Source of the DNA: Polaromonas sp. AET17H-212 | Lineage (GTDB): Bacteria; Pseudomonadota; Gammaproteobacteria; Burkholderiales; Burkholderiaceae_C | NCBI RefSeq assembly: GCF_002379085.1 | Contig: NZ_NBZW01000001.1 | Coordinates: 410,862 to 474,861 of the forward strand | Reading direction: 5' to 3' | DNA length: 64,000 bases | Shown: piece after piece, positions 7,085 to 16,819 of the stretch | How the letters are laid out: each line of letters begins with the position of its first letter | Numbering within the stretch: the first letter of the stretch is position 1 | Program-made: the position numbers and the translations under genes | The notes under the pieces: model-generated | Seen by the model: only the letters and a program-made list of their open reading frames with translations | Told to the model about the DNA's origin: nothing | The model's database searches: none

Positions 7085-8463
7085 CTTAAAACACCCTGCC
7101 CGGCCACGCGTCCGCTGGCAAAACAGGCACTCAGCAGGTAGCCGCCGGTAGGCGCTTCCCAGTCGAGCATTTCGCCGGCGCAGAACACCGGCTGCGGCAC
7201 GCCCTGCAAGGTCTGCAGGTGCAACTGGCCGTCCATGGCCTCAAAAGGCACGCCGCCGGCGCTGCTGATCGCTTCGTCGATGGGCCGGGCCGCCACCAGC
7301 CTGACCGGCAGGGCCTTGATCGCGTGCGCCAGTTGCACCGGGTCGTGGATGGCGTCCTTGCCGAGCAGCTCGTACAACATCGCGGCCTTGATGCCGTCGA
7401 GGTTGAGCCGGCTCTTGAGGTGGCTGGACAGCGAGCGCGAGCCGCGCGGATGCCGCACCTCGACCAGCACCTGCTCGGGCGACTTGTCGGGCAGCAGGTC
7501 GAGCAGGAAAGTTGCGCTGCCCTTCAGTGCAATTTCATCGCGCAGCAGGGGGGAGGCGGCGTAGATCAGGCTGCCTTCGACGCCGGTGGCGGTGGCCACG
7601 AACTCGCCCTTGCGGTGGAAGCTGCGGCCTTGCGAATCGGTGAAATGGATGGCGACCGACTTGAAGGGCTGGCCGGCAAAGCGGCTGGAGAAATGGTCGG
7701 TCCAGCCGGCCTGGCGCGCCGGGCTCTGGCCGATCAGCTCCTTGAAGAACTCCCGCCGGGTTTCGCCGGCATCCGCCACGGCCTCGGCGACCTGCGCCGG
7801 GCTGTCGGGCCGCGCGGCCACGTCAAAGCCACAGTTCGAAGGCTGCAGCGGCGCCACCGCCACGCCGCGGGCGGCCAGCAGCGGCACCCAGGCGCCGTCC
7901 GAACCGAGCCGCGCCCAGCTGCCGCCGCCCAGGGCCAGCACCACGGCGTCGGCCTGCACCTGCACCGGGCCGGTGGGGGTTGAAAACGTCAGCGAACCGT
8001 CGTCGGCCCAGCCCAGCCAGCGGTGCCGCATGGAAAACTTCACGCCCGCGGCGCGCAGGCGCTGCAGCCAGGCGCGCAGCAGCGGCGCGGCCTTCATGTC
8101 CTTGGGAAACACGCGGCCCGAACTGCCGACAAAGGTCTCCACCCCCAGGGCCTGGGCCCAGCCGCGCAGCTGGTCGGGGCCGAAGGCGGCCAGCAGCGGC
8201 TGCAGCTGCGCGCTGCGCTCGCCGTAACGGCTGAGGAAAGGTTCGGCGGCTTCGGAATGGGTGAGGTTCAGCCCGCCCTTGCCGGCCAGCAAGAACTTGC
8301 GGCCCACTGAGGGCATGGCGTCGTACACCTGCACGGACAGGGCCGCGCCGGCACCGGCCAGCACCTCGGCGGCCATGAGCCCGGCGGGGCCGCCGCCGAT
8401 GATGGCCACACGCCGTGGCGCGGCGGGAGAAGTTGAATCGTTCAAGGAAATGTCCGTCTGCAC
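7069..8463 (-). CDS. YhiN/BaiN-type NAD(P)/FAD-dependent flavoprotein
   Basis: The 464-residue protein has an N-terminal FAD-binding Rossmann motif (VAIIGGGPAGLMAAE, about residues 19-33), then the family signature GRKFLLAGKGGLNLTHSE. A second nucleotide-contact motif (ALGGGSWARLGSDG) and a C-terminal FAD motif (GGYLLSACFASGR) follow. This is the HI0933/YhiN group of putative oxidoreductases; the BaiN member reduces bile-acid intermediates in gut clostridia, but the substrate in proteobacteria is unknown. The start appears to be a GTG at 8463, since no other start precedes the FAD motif. It stands alone on its strand between two repeat copies. Confidence 0.88.
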   Translation of the reverse strand: MQTDISLNDSTSPAAPRRVAIIGGGPAGLMAAEVLAGAGAALSVQVYDAMPSVGRKFLLAGKGGLNLTHSEAAEPFLSRYGERSAQLQPLLAAFGPDQLRGWAQALGVETFVGSSGRVFPKDMKAAPLLRAWLQRLRAAGVKFSMRHRWLGWADDGSLTFSTPTGPVQVQADAVVLALGGGSWARLGSDGAWVPLLAARGVAVAPLQPSNCGFDVAARPDSPAQVAEAVADAGETRREFFKELIGQSPARQAGWTDHFSSRFAGQPFKSVAIHFTDSQGRSFHRKGEFVATATGVEGSLIYAASPLLRDEIALKGSATFLLDLLPDKSPEQVLVEVRHPRGSRSLSSHLKSRLNLDGIKAAMLYELLGKDAIHDPVQLAHAIKALPVRLVAARPIDEAISSAGGVPFEAMDGQLHLQTLQGVPQPVFCAGEMLDWEAPTGGYLLSACFASGRVAGQGVLSHFGL

Positions 8464-8521
8464 GTGATGGCAATGTGAAATGGCACAGGAAGCAGGGCAT
8501 GCCGGTGGGGCCGGTTTGCTC

Positions 8522-8580
8522 TGTTTTTTATAGCTGGCAGCGCCCGTCCCTCATGGGCTGCGATGCAAAAAGACTTGAAG
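8522..8580 (+). repeat. ATAGCTG-family repeat
   Basis: TTTTATAGCTGGCAGCGCCCG is followed by CATGGGCTG and AAAAAGACTTG. It lies between the start of the flavoprotein gene and the end of addA. The left TGCTAT part is missing. Confidence 0.6.
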
Positions 8581-8624
8581 CCTGGCAAAGGTGCCGGCAC
8601 CAGGCCGATGCGCTGATGCCCTGA

Positions 8625-11600
8625 TTATTGCAGTTCGCAGGAAAGCTCGACGACCGTTCCCCGCCCGGTCAGGAAAGCCGCCTTCACTGGCGCGCCGGGG
8701 TAAATCAGCTGCACCGCCGCCCGGTAGTCCTGCAACTGGGCCACCAGCGCAGGCTGCAGCTCCGGCGCTGCTGCCGATTTGTAGTCCAGCACCCACCAGT
8801 GGCCTTCATGGCCGGCATCCTTGCGCTGCACCAGGCGGTCCAGCCGCAGCGCCTGGCCGGCGTAGACCAGGTCGACCTCGTTGCCGTGCCAGGCCACCGC
8901 GTCGGGGCTCCATGCCCAGGCGCCCTCGCCCGCCAGGATGCGCCTGGCCAGCCCGGCAGCCTCGGCCCCCTGCGCCGGGCTCAGGCGAAACTCGCGCGCC
9001 GCTGCCTTCACCTGTTCCGTCGACAAGGCGCCGCCCCACTCCAGCAGGCGGTGCATGGCCTTGCCGATGCGCGCCTTCAGCGAGTCTTCATCCACCCGCT
9101 CCACCGCAGGCGCAGCGGGCGCCAGGGCTTCGGGCAAGGCAGGCAGCTCGGGCAGGTAAAAAACGCCGGTGTCCGCCAGGTCCGGCCGCGCCGCAGCGGA
9201 TTCATCGGCCACCGGTGCAGGCAACTCGCCCACCAGCGCCTGCAGACGCTGCCACCAGCTTTCAGTGGTCACGCGATGTGGCTCGATCGAAGAAATCACC
9301 AATGTATGGCGGGCACGCGTCAGCGCCACATACAGGGCGTTGAGTTCTTCGCGCTTGCGGGCAGCCAGCTCGCTGGCCAGCGTGTCGGCGGCGCAGGCCG
9401 GCGGGCGGCTTTCGCTGACCAGAAAGACAAACTTGCGCGGCTCGGTCGCCTCGCCAGGCCAGTCGACCAGCACGCCCATGCTGTCGGCGTTGCGTTCCAC
9501 GGTGTCGGTGTCCAGCAGCAGCACGGCCTCGGCTTCGAGGCCCTTGGCGCCGTGGATGGTCAGCAGCCGGACCGCCTCGCTGCTGACGGCGGCCGGCGCC
9601 TGGGTACCACCGGCCTTGAGCGCGCGCACAAAACCATAGGGCGTGGCGTAACGCCCGCCGTCCAGCGCCAGCGACACACCCAGCAGCGCGCGCAGATTCG
9701 CCAGCACTGCGCTGCGCTGCGCAGTCGGGGCGGCAGCACCAAAACGCGCCAGCACATCGCCGTCGTCGTAAATGCCCTGCAGCGCATCGTGCGGCGGCAG
9801 GCGGTCCAGCCAGCTCTTCCACTTGCTCAAAACAGGGCCCAGCCCTTTCAGGCCGGACGCAAGCAGCTCCTCTTTTTGTAGCAGGCTATACCACGGCAGG
9901 TGGTGCTCGCGCTGCAGCAGGGCCAGTTGCACCAGGCTTTCGTCGGCCAGCCCGAACAGCGGCGAACGCAGGGCGCGCGCCAGTGACAGGTCGTGCTGCG
10001 GCGACACCAGCACGTCGAGCAACGCCACCACGTCCAGCACTTCGCAGCAGTCGATGAGCTCGGTTTTTTCGCCGACCTGCGCGGGAATGTGCAGCGCACG
10101 CAACTCGTCCTGCAGCGGCAGCAGGCCGGCGCGCTTGCGCGAGAGGACCATCACATCCTGGGGGCGCAGCCCGGCGGCGACCTGTTCGGAGATCCAGGCA
10201 GCGGCCTGCCGCGCTTCGCGGGTGCGCAGGGTTTCTTCCGGCAGCTCGCGCGGCGTCGTCAGGCTGTCGCGCCAGCCGACGGCCAGCGGCGAGGTTTCTT
10301 CTTCGTCCCTGGCGCGGGGAATGGGCGGCAGGCGGCCCACGGCGCCGGCCAGACCCGAGGCCGTGGTGTGTTCGCGAAAGCCCTCGTACGCGTCGGTTTC
10401 ACGCGCTGTGGCCATGACCGAGTTGACGGTGTCGATCACGGCTTCTGCATTGCGCCGGGTGTGGTCGCAGCTCAGCAGATCACCGCCCAGACCATGCACC
10501 ACAAAAGCCTGCGCGGCCCGAAACACCTGCGGCTCGGCACGGCGGAAGCGGTAAATACTCTGCTTGGGGTCGCCCACCAGGAACACGCTGGGCGCCGAGC
10601 CCGCCCCCGAGTAACCGATGAGCCAGGCGTACAGCGCCTGCCACTGCAGCGGGTTGGTGTCCTGGAACTCATCGATCATCAGATGGCGGATGCGCGCGTC
10701 CAGCCGCTCCTGCACCCAGCCCGACAGGACAGGGTCGGCCAGCATCAGCAGCGCGGCGCGCTCGACATCATTCATGTCGACCCAGCCGCGGTCGCGCTTC
10801 AGGGCCGTGAACTGGGCAATCAGCACGCGCGTCAGGCGCGCCATGCGCTGCTGGTACAGCCAGGCGTCGTGCTGCTGGCGAGCCGCCACCACGCGCAGCA
10901 CCAAGTCCTGGGCCATGCGCACCTGCTCGATGCCGACGATTTTTTCGCCGAACTTGCGCGGCGTGCCCTTCTCGGTCAGCAGGGCCGCGATGGCCGCCGG
11001 GAAGTCGCCGGCGGTCAGGGCGCGCTCCAGCTCCACGCCTTTGGCCGAAAAAGTCGGTGCGCTCGCGCGGCCCAGCGCCACGGCGGCGTCACTGAGGGTT
11101 TGCCGGTGAACGCGGTTGGTGCTGAGCAGCTCTTCCGGTTCATCGAGGCCGTCAAATTCGGTGAACTGTGCGCTGAAGGCTTGCACCGAGGTGTCGATCA
11201 CGCCTTTTTCATCGGCCAGCGTGAACTCGGTGCGCTTGTCGAGTGCGGCCTGCAAAGCCTTGTCGGCCTGGAAACGCCCATAGGCCAGCACCACGGCTTC
11301 GAAGTCGGCCTTGAGCGCTGTATCAGCTGACACCGCGGCGTAAAAGCGCCGCCACACCAGCGCGCGTGCCGGTGCGTCGTCCTCCAGCAGCTCGTAGTTC
11401 ACCGGCAGTTCCAGGCGCTGCAGCACCGCCACCGGCGCGCTGCGCAGCAGGGCCGCAAACCAGCTGTGGAAGGTGCGGATCTGCACCGAGCGGCCGCTGG
11501 CGAGGATGGAGCGGTATAAATTTGATAGCTGCTCGCGCACGACCTGTGCGGACTGCAGGCCTTTTTGGCTTGAAAAATCGACCCGGACGCCGCGTATTTC

Positions 11601-11939
11601 CAGTTCGCGTTGAAGGGTCTCGTCGTCGGCATGGGCAAAGGCCTTGAGCCAGTCGTCCAGCCGCTCGCGCATTTCGCCGGCGGCTTTTTTGGTGAAGGTG
11701 ATCGCCAGGATCTCGTGCGGCAGCACCTGCTGCCCGGGTGCGGCCGTGGCACCGTCAAGCAAAGCCCGCACGATGCGCGACACCAGCATCCAGGTCTTGC
11801 CGGCACCGGCGCAAGCCTCTACCGCCACGCTGCGCCGCGGGTCGCAGGCGATGGCGTAGAACGCATCGGCGGAGACCGGCTCGCCGTTGCACTCGTAGGC
11901 GGCGGCGTGGGGAATCAGCGTTGGGGTTGAAGCGCTCAT
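8625..11939 (-). CDS. addA: AddA-like UvrD-family helicase-nuclease, double-strand break repair
   Basis: The 1104-residue protein is a superfamily 1 helicase with Walker A (ACAGAGKT, near residue 43), Walker B (LMIDEFQDTN), motif III (LVGDPKQSIYRFRRAE) and late motifs (RLLTIHGAKGLEAEAVLL and ALTRARHTLVIS). A C-terminal RecB-type nuclease domain carries VLDYKSA. In AddAB enzymes this subunit unwinds DNA ends and cuts one strand to prepare RecA loading. The ATG at 11939 overlaps the TGA of the AddB-like gene (ATGA), which fixes the start over a longer frame from 11978. Residues about 121-141 come from an ATAGCTG repeat. It could also be named an exodeoxyribonuclease V beta-like subunit. Confidence 0.88.
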   Translation of the reverse strand: MSASTPTLIPHAAAYECNGEPVSADAFYAIACDPRRSVAVEACAGAGKTWMLVSRIVRALLDGATAAPGQQVLPHEILAITFTKKAAGEMRERLDDWLKAFAHADDETLQRELEIRGVRVDFSSQKGLQSAQVVREQLSNLYRSILASGRSVQIRTFHSWFAALLRSAPVAVLQRLELPVNYELLEDDAPARALVWRRFYAAVSADTALKADFEAVVLAYGRFQADKALQAALDKRTEFTLADEKGVIDTSVQAFSAQFTEFDGLDEPEELLSTNRVHRQTLSDAAVALGRASAPTFSAKGVELERALTAGDFPAAIAALLTEKGTPRKFGEKIVGIEQVRMAQDLVLRVVAARQQHDAWLYQQRMARLTRVLIAQFTALKRDRGWVDMNDVERAALLMLADPVLSGWVQERLDARIRHLMIDEFQDTNPLQWQALYAWLIGYSGAGSAPSVFLVGDPKQSIYRFRRAEPQVFRAAQAFVVHGLGGDLLSCDHTRRNAEAVIDTVNSVMATARETDAYEGFREHTTASGLAGAVGRLPPIPRARDEEETSPLAVGWRDSLTTPRELPEETLRTREARQAAAWISEQVAAGLRPQDVMVLSRKRAGLLPLQDELRALHIPAQVGEKTELIDCCEVLDVVALLDVLVSPQHDLSLARALRSPLFGLADESLVQLALLQREHHLPWYSLLQKEELLASGLKGLGPVLSKWKSWLDRLPPHDALQGIYDDGDVLARFGAAAPTAQRSAVLANLRALLGVSLALDGGRYATPYGFVRALKAGGTQAPAAVSSEAVRLLTIHGAKGLEAEAVLLLDTDTVERNADSMGVLVDWPGEATEPRKFVFLVSESRPPACAADTLASELAARKREELNALYVALTRARHTLVISSIEPHRVTTESWWQRLQALVGELPAPVADESAAARPDLADTGVFYLPELPALPEALAPAAPAVERVDEDSLKARIGKAMHRLLEWGGALSTEQVKAAAREFRLSPAQGAEAAGLARRILAGEGAWAWSPDAVAWHGNEVDLVYAGQALRLDRLVQRKDAGHEGHWWVLDYKSAAAPELQPALVAQLQDYRAAVQLIYPGAPVKAAFLTGRGTVVELSCELQ
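11516..11579 (+). repeat. ATAGCTG-family repeat inside addA
   Basis: ATAAATTTGATAGCTGCTCG is followed by CACGACCTGTGCGGACTGCAGGCCTTTTTGG, the same order of blocks as in intergenic copies. It is read antisense as part of the AddA frame and keeps it open. Confidence 0.65.
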
Positions 11940-14536
11940 ACGCCCTCTCCTGCCGTGGATTCCCCGTCCAGACTCCAAAAGTCTTTACGACAGAGTCCTC
12001 GGCCAGCGCAGTAATCACAGGCCTTGCCTTCGCCCAGCGCCGGCAGTTTGGCGCCGCGTGCGATGCGCGCCATGTCGGTCAGGATGCTGTCGATGAGCTC
12101 GTCGCGCAAGCCGACGATGTCGGGCTGCTCATAGGTTTTGGTGGGCTCTTTTTCGCCGAGGTTGACATAGGCCGCCGCCAGGGTGTCGTCGCTCATCAAG
12201 GCGGCATAAAACGCCAGCTGGGTGTCCTCCTGGCCGTTCTTGATGCGCTCGCTCGTGGTGGTGCGCGACTCGGTCTTGTAGTCGATCACCAGAGCGTGTC
12301 CGTCCGGCTGGCGGTCGATGCGGTCAAGCTTGCCGAGCAGCGTGAGCGAGCCGACGGGCACTTCGCGCCAGACTTCGGCTTCGTCGAATACCGCGCCGCT
12401 GGCTTCGTGGTCCACCAGCCATTTCAAATAGCCCTCGCGTACGCCGGGCCAGGCCGCGGCAAAAGGCAAAAACTCGCTGTCGCTGAGTGCCAGCTCCTGC
12501 GTGGCGCGCTCGGCCGCTACATTTATCATAGCTGTCCGCGCTGATATATCGGACGTTGGCGCCGCTTTGAGTGCTTCATGAAAATGCCGCAGCAGGCTGT
12601 GCAGCCAGTTGCCGAAGTCGCGCTTGCCCAGCTCGCTTTCGAGTTCTTCGGGCTCCTGAAGCCGCAGCTGGCGCAGCGCAAAAAAGCGGTAGGGGCAACG
12701 CCGCAAATCTTCATAGGCGCTGGCCGAAAGCCGGGTGACGGGCAAGGCCTCACCGGTCGGAAAGGGATGGGGCGTGGGCTGGGTGGCCACGGCACGCAGG
12801 CTGCGAGGGTCGGTGGCCATGCCCTGTGCTGCGTCCTCACCCTGCCCTCGGTCCAGCAGCAGCTCCTGCACAAAGCCGCTGGGGATCAGATGTTCGCCCG
12901 ATTCGCTGGTGCGCCAGAGCACATCGAGATGCGACATGTGCAGGGCGTACTGCCAGGCCTGGCGCTGGGCGGCGGCAAGCACTTCCCGCGACGGCAGGCC
13001 CAGCAGCTCGCGCTGGCCGGGCGTCCAGGGGCCGGCGGGTTCCGGCGACACCGGCAGGCGGATTTCATCGCAGCCGGGCAGCACCACGGCCTGCATGGGC
13101 CGGCCAAGCAGTTGCGGCAGCGGCAGGATCACCACCTGCTCTGCGGGCGGATGCACAGGGGAAAACTTGCCGCCTTCGAGCGCCTGGTTGGCCCACTGTG
13201 TGAAGTCATGCAGCCGCATCACCGGCGATGCTTCGAATTCGGTCTCGGCGCCTTCATGCAGGCGCAGCACATCCAGCACTGTTTGCCCGGCCTCGTCCTG
13301 CGCCAGCGCATCCCACTGCCCCGCCGCTTGCAGGAGGGCGCGCAGGTCACGCAGCCACATCGCCAGAGGGCGAGCCCGGCCGAATGGGCTGCGCAATGCG
13401 TTCACTTCGCGCGCCAGCGGACCCGTTGCCGCAAAGGCGGGCGGCAGGATGTCTTCTTCCGGAAAATCCGGCAGGTCGCGCCAGGCACGCACGCCGGTCT
13501 TGCGCAGTTCGGTTTCAGCAGCAGTGACCAGGGCAGCGTCAAATGCCGCTGCGTTTTTCAACCAGTCCAGCACGGCATCCGTCGATGCATCCCAGGGCAT
13601 GGCGCGCAGCAGGCTCATCAGGCTGGCGGCGGCGCGGGTGGTGGAGAGCTTCCAGCCGGTTTCGTCGCGCATGGCGATACCGCGCTCGGCCAGCATGGCG
13701 CCGACACGGCGCGTGAGTTGCCGGTCCTGCGCAATCAACGCTACCGGGCTGCGGCCTTGCGCCAGATGCGCCAGCACGCAGGCGGCGGCGCGGCCGGCTT
13801 CGTCTTCAGCGTCTTGCGCAATATGCAGCGCAGTCGGTGCCGATGGCTGTTCCAGGGAAAGGCACAGCGGGATGGAAACCGAACGTTCGCCGAAATGCGC
13901 CTTCAGGGCTTCGGTGAGCGGATCAGCCTGAAAGCCTTCCAGCACCGCAAACAGCTGCGGTTTCGCCTGGAAAAGACGGTCTGTCGGATAGCTTGAAGCA
14001 GCAACCCAGGCCAGCGCAATGCGCCCCACAGCAGCCTCGAGCGCCAGCACCGGCGAATCCAGGCCTGCACCCAGCGTCAGCGCCAGCCGCTCGCTCCAGG
14101 CCCGGCGCCCGGCCGGCACGACGGCAGCGGCCACACCGGCCAGGCTCCAGGCCGCCTCGACCAGCCGGCCGGCCAGCGCATCCTGCTGGGCGCCGAGGCC
14201 CGCGCGGCCCAGCAGCGAGGCGGCCGTCAGCATGTCGACCGCCACATCCATGCGCACATCGTCGCCCGAGGGCACATGCAAGCCCAGCGTGCCGCCCAGG
14301 CCGCTGGCCCAGTTCATGGTGGTCTCAAAGCGGGGAACAAAAAAGGTCTCGCCCGCCTGCGCAGCCCAGGCACGGCGTGCCTGCTGGATCAGCTGGGCAT
14401 AGGGCAGCAACACCACAGCCTCTGCCGGGTGGACCTTCCGCGCCCGCACCACGGCTGCCAGCTGGCCCATCGCCTGCTGCCAGCACAGCGCATCAGGCGT
14501 AGGCAAGGCGGCGTCAGCGGTCGGGGCAAGTGGCAT
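11936..14536 (-). CDS. addB: AddB-like PD-(D/E)XK nuclease subunit with probable iron-sulfur cluster
   Basis: The protein has 866 residues from the ATG at 14536. The N-terminal two thirds resemble an inactivated helicase fold. The C-terminal third is a RecB-type nuclease with LVIDYKTES (Asp and Lys of the active site). A cysteine in CPYRFF together with CDYCAGRGLC near the C-terminus is the pattern of the AddB iron-sulfur cluster that pins the nuclease domain. It forms the first gene of an operon with addA (ATGA overlap). The frame is open 28 codons further up to 14620, but that extension is not family-like. About 18 residues near 656-673 overlap a diverged ATAGCTG repeat. Confidence 0.85.
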   Translation of the reverse strand: MPLAPTADAALPTPDALCWQQAMGQLAAVVRARKVHPAEAVVLLPYAQLIQQARRAWAAQAGETFFVPRFETTMNWASGLGGTLGLHVPSGDDVRMDVAVDMLTAASLLGRAGLGAQQDALAGRLVEAAWSLAGVAAAVVPAGRRAWSERLALTLGAGLDSPVLALEAAVGRIALAWVAASSYPTDRLFQAKPQLFAVLEGFQADPLTEALKAHFGERSVSIPLCLSLEQPSAPTALHIAQDAEDEAGRAAACVLAHLAQGRSPVALIAQDRQLTRRVGAMLAERGIAMRDETGWKLSTTRAAASLMSLLRAMPWDASTDAVLDWLKNAAAFDAALVTAAETELRKTGVRAWRDLPDFPEEDILPPAFAATGPLAREVNALRSPFGRARPLAMWLRDLRALLQAAGQWDALAQDEAGQTVLDVLRLHEGAETEFEASPVMRLHDFTQWANQALEGGKFSPVHPPAEQVVILPLPQLLGRPMQAVVLPGCDEIRLPVSPEPAGPWTPGQRELLGLPSREVLAAAQRQAWQYALHMSHLDVLWRTSESGEHLIPSGFVQELLLDRGQGEDAAQGMATDPRSLRAVATQPTPHPFPTGEALPVTRLSASAYEDLRRCPYRFFALRQLRLQEPEELESELGKRDFGNWLHSLLRHFHEALKAAPTSDISARTAMINVAAERATQELALSDSEFLPFAAAWPGVREGYLKWLVDHEASGAVFDEAEVWREVPVGSLTLLGKLDRIDRQPDGHALVIDYKTESRTTTSERIKNGQEDTQLAFYAALMSDDTLAAAYVNLGEKEPTKTYEQPDIVGLRDELIDSILTDMARIARGAKLPALGEGKACDYCAGRGLCRKDFWSLDGESTAGEGV
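12519..12570 (+). repeat. ATAGCTG-family repeat inside addB
   Basis: ACATTTATCATAGCTGTCCG is followed by a GCGCTGATATATCGG segment. It shows only the left half of the family clearly, and it keeps the AddB reading frame. This is a weaker assignment than the copy in addA. Confidence 0.45.
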
Positions 14537-14746
14537 GGCGGGGTTTGGGAAAGGCTGGTCGCAGGAAAGGAATGGGCAAAGTCCGTGAAATGAAGCGGGC
14601 GCGGTGGCCAAAAGCCGCAAATTGAATGATCACTATCGGAGCCATAGCCCCGGCGTGCCCGACCCGGCCACTTGCTTTCTGCCACAATGACTGCAACTTT
14701 AGCCCTTAACGTATCGTAACCATCCTAACCAGACAAAGGAGCCGCC

Positions 14747-15079
14747 ATGGCGAGCGAACTGATCAAACATACCACCGATGCCACCTTCGAAGCCGACGTG
14801 CTGCAGGCCTCCAAACCCGTGCTGGTCGACTACTGGGCCGAGTGGTGCGGCCCCTGCAAGATGATTGCCCCGATTCTGGACGAAGTCGCCACCGGTTACG
14901 ACGGCCGCTTGCAGATCGCCAAGATGAATGTGGACGAAAACCGCGACATTCCCGCCAAGTTCGGCATTCGCGGCATCCCGACGCTGATGCTGTTCAAGGA
15001 CGGCCAGCTCGCTGCCACCAAGGTCGGCGCCATGAGCAAGGCCCAGCTGACTGCTTTCATCGACCAGCAACTGGCCTGA
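14747..15079 (+). CDS. trxA: Thioredoxin 1
   Basis: The 110-residue cytosolic protein has the thioredoxin fold with the active site [10 protein letters not shown] (near residues 30-39), the buried acidic residue and the cis-proline loop (RGIPTLMLF). It reduces disulfides in ribonucleotide reductase, PAPS reductase, peroxiredoxins and, relevant here, thioredoxin-type arsenate reductase such as that coded at 42564. The start follows an AAAGGAG ribosome site. It is divergent from addB-addA and followed by rho, a common order in Burkholderiales. Confidence 0.98.
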   Translation: MASELIKHTTDATFEADVLQASKPVLVDYWAEWCGPCKMIAPILDEVATGYDGRLQIAKMNVDENRDIPAKFGIRGIPTLMLFKDGQLAATKVGAMSKAQLTAFIDQQLA

Positions 15080-15347
15080 CCGGCCTTGTCCCCAGCCACC
15101 GGCGCGCTGTCCCTGCACAGCCTGCCGGGGCGCCATCCGGCATGAAGCGGATCGGCAGGACCGGCTCCCGCACCCCCATCACCCCGCTAGACCCCCCGAA
15201 TTTCCTGTCATAATGGCCCTGTTCGCTGACCGGCTGCTGCCGGCCGGTTCGAGTTCCCGGTTTGTGAAGCGCCTCTAGCTTCCTTTCAAACCTCCCCCGT
15301 TTTTTATCTGAACTCCGCGAGGAGTTGACTTCACGCAAGGTTTCCCC

Positions 15348-16610
15348 ATGCACTTAAACGAACTCAAGGCACTGCACGTGTCTGAAGTCCTCAAGCAGGC
15401 CGAAGAGCTTGAGATCGAAAACACCGGCCGCATGCGCAAGCAGGAGCTGATGTTCGCGATCATCAAGAAGCGCTCCAAAACGGGTGAAACCATCGTCGCC
15501 GACGGCGTGCTCGAAGTGCTGCCCGACGGCTTCGGCTTCCTGCGTGCGCCGGACTCCAGCTACACCGCGTCCACCGACGACATCTACATCAGCCCGAGCC
15601 AGATCCGCCGCTTCAACCTGCACACCGGCGACATGATCGAAGGCGAAGTGCGCACCCCGAAAGACGGCGAGCGCTACTTTGCGCTGAACAAGCTCGACAA
15701 GGTCAACGACGGCGCACCTGAAGCCAACAAGCACAAGGTGATGTTCGAGAATTTGACGCCGCTGTTCCCGCGCGAGCAGTTCAAGCTCGAGCGAGACATC
15801 AAGGGCGAGGAAAACCTGACCAGCCGCATCATCGACATCATTGCCCCGATCGGCAAGGGCCAGCGCGCCCTGCTGGTGGCGCCGCCCAAGTCCGGCAAGA
15901 CCGTGATGATGCAGAACATCGCCCACGCCATCACCGCCAACTACCCCGAAGTGGTCATGATGGTGCTGCTGGTCGACGAGCGACCTGAAGAGGTCACCGA
16001 GATGCAGCGCAGCGTGCGCGGCGAAGTGATTTCCTCGACCTTTGACGAACCCGCCGCCCGCCACGTGCATGTCGCCGAAATGGTGATCGAGCGCGCCAAG
16101 CGCCTGGTCGAACTCGGCAAGGACGTCGTGATCCTGCTGGACTCGATCACCCGTCTGGCCCGTGCCTACAACAACGTGCTGCCCTCTTCCGGCAAGGTGC
16201 TGACCGGCGGTGTCGACGCCAACGCGTTGCAGCGCCCGAAACGTTTCTTTGGCGCCGCGCGCAAGATCGAGGAAGGCGGCAGCCTGACCATCATCGGCAC
16301 CGCGCTGGTCGATACCGGCAGCCGCATGGACGAGGTGATTTTTGAAGAGTTCAAGGGCACCGGCAACTGCGAGATCCACCTGGACCGCCGCCTCTACGAA
16401 AAACGCGTGTTCCCGGCGATTCACCTGAACCGCAGCGGCACCCGCAAGGAAGAGCTGCTGCTGGCCCCCGAGATCCTGCAAAAGTCGCGCATCCTGCGTC
16501 AATTCATGTACAACATGGACGAAATCGAGTCCATGGAGCTGATGCTCAAGAACATGAAGGCCACCAAGAACAACCACGAGTTCTTCGACATGATGCGAAG
16601 GGGTGGTTAA
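15348..16610 (+). CDS. rho: Transcription termination factor Rho
   Basis: The 420-residue protein has full length for Rho. It shows the N-terminal helical domain, the cold-shock-like RNA-binding domain (GFGFLRAP), Walker A (APPKSGKT), Walker B ([15 protein letters not shown]) and the Q/R-loop segments, and ends in DMMRRGG. The hexameric ATPase ends transcription of untranslated RNA. The upstream 268-base gap has a CATAAT at 15209 that may be a -10 box, and a leader with several GC-rich dyads; rho is autoregulated by its leader in E. coli, but no clear attenuator could be proved here. An AGGAG lies 26-30 bases upstream and an AAGG nearer the start. Confidence 0.98.
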   Translation: MHLNELKALHVSEVLKQAEELEIENTGRMRKQELMFAIIKKRSKTGETIVADGVLEVLPDGFGFLRAPDSSYTASTDDIYISPSQIRRFNLHTGDMIEGEVRTPKDGERYFALNKLDKVNDGAPEANKHKVMFENLTPLFPREQFKLERDIKGEENLTSRIIDIIAPIGKGQRALLVAPPKSGKTVMMQNIAHAITANYPEVVMMVLLVDERPEEVTEMQRSVRGEVISSTFDEPAARHVHVAEMVIERAKRLVELGKDVVILLDSITRLARAYNNVLPSSGKVLTGGVDANALQRPKRFFGAARKIEEGGSLTIIGTALVDTGSRMDEVIFEEFKGTGNCEIHLDRRLYEKRVFPAIHLNRSGTRKEELLLAPEILQKSRILRQFMYNMDEIESMELMLKNMKATKNNHEFFDMMRRGG

Positions 16611-16650
16611 CCCCCTGCCCGCTGACTGAATTAGTCCAGCCGGGGCCGCG

Positions 16651-16726
16651 GAACCGGCTTTGCCGGGCCGCAGGCGCAGCGCCCCCTCGGGGGGCAGCGT
16701 TTACACGCAGTGAAAAGCGTGGGGGC
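16651..16726 (+). repeat. GC-rich Comamonadaceae-type intergenic repeat
   Basis: The block runs GAACCGGCTTTGCCGGGCCG, then CAGGCGCAGCGCCCCCTCGG, GGGGCAGCG, an ACACGCAGTG segment and GCGTGGGGGC. I recognise the GCCCCCTCGGGGGGC core and the trailing GCGTGGGGGC as a very common spacer repeat in this family. It contains two short hairpins and sits 40 bases after rho. Confidence 0.6.
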
Positions 16727-16819
16727 ACGTAAGTGCTTGATTCCATGGCATAATGCGAGGCTTCACGGAAAGTGCCCAGAACTGGTCTGGGTGGCTCCCG
16801 AAACGAACAAGGAAAGATC

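Noticed and set aside
15241..15265. tRNA T-arm-like GGTTCGAGTTCCCGG in the rho leader
   Set aside because: No acceptor stem, anticodon arm or D-arm could be fitted around it.
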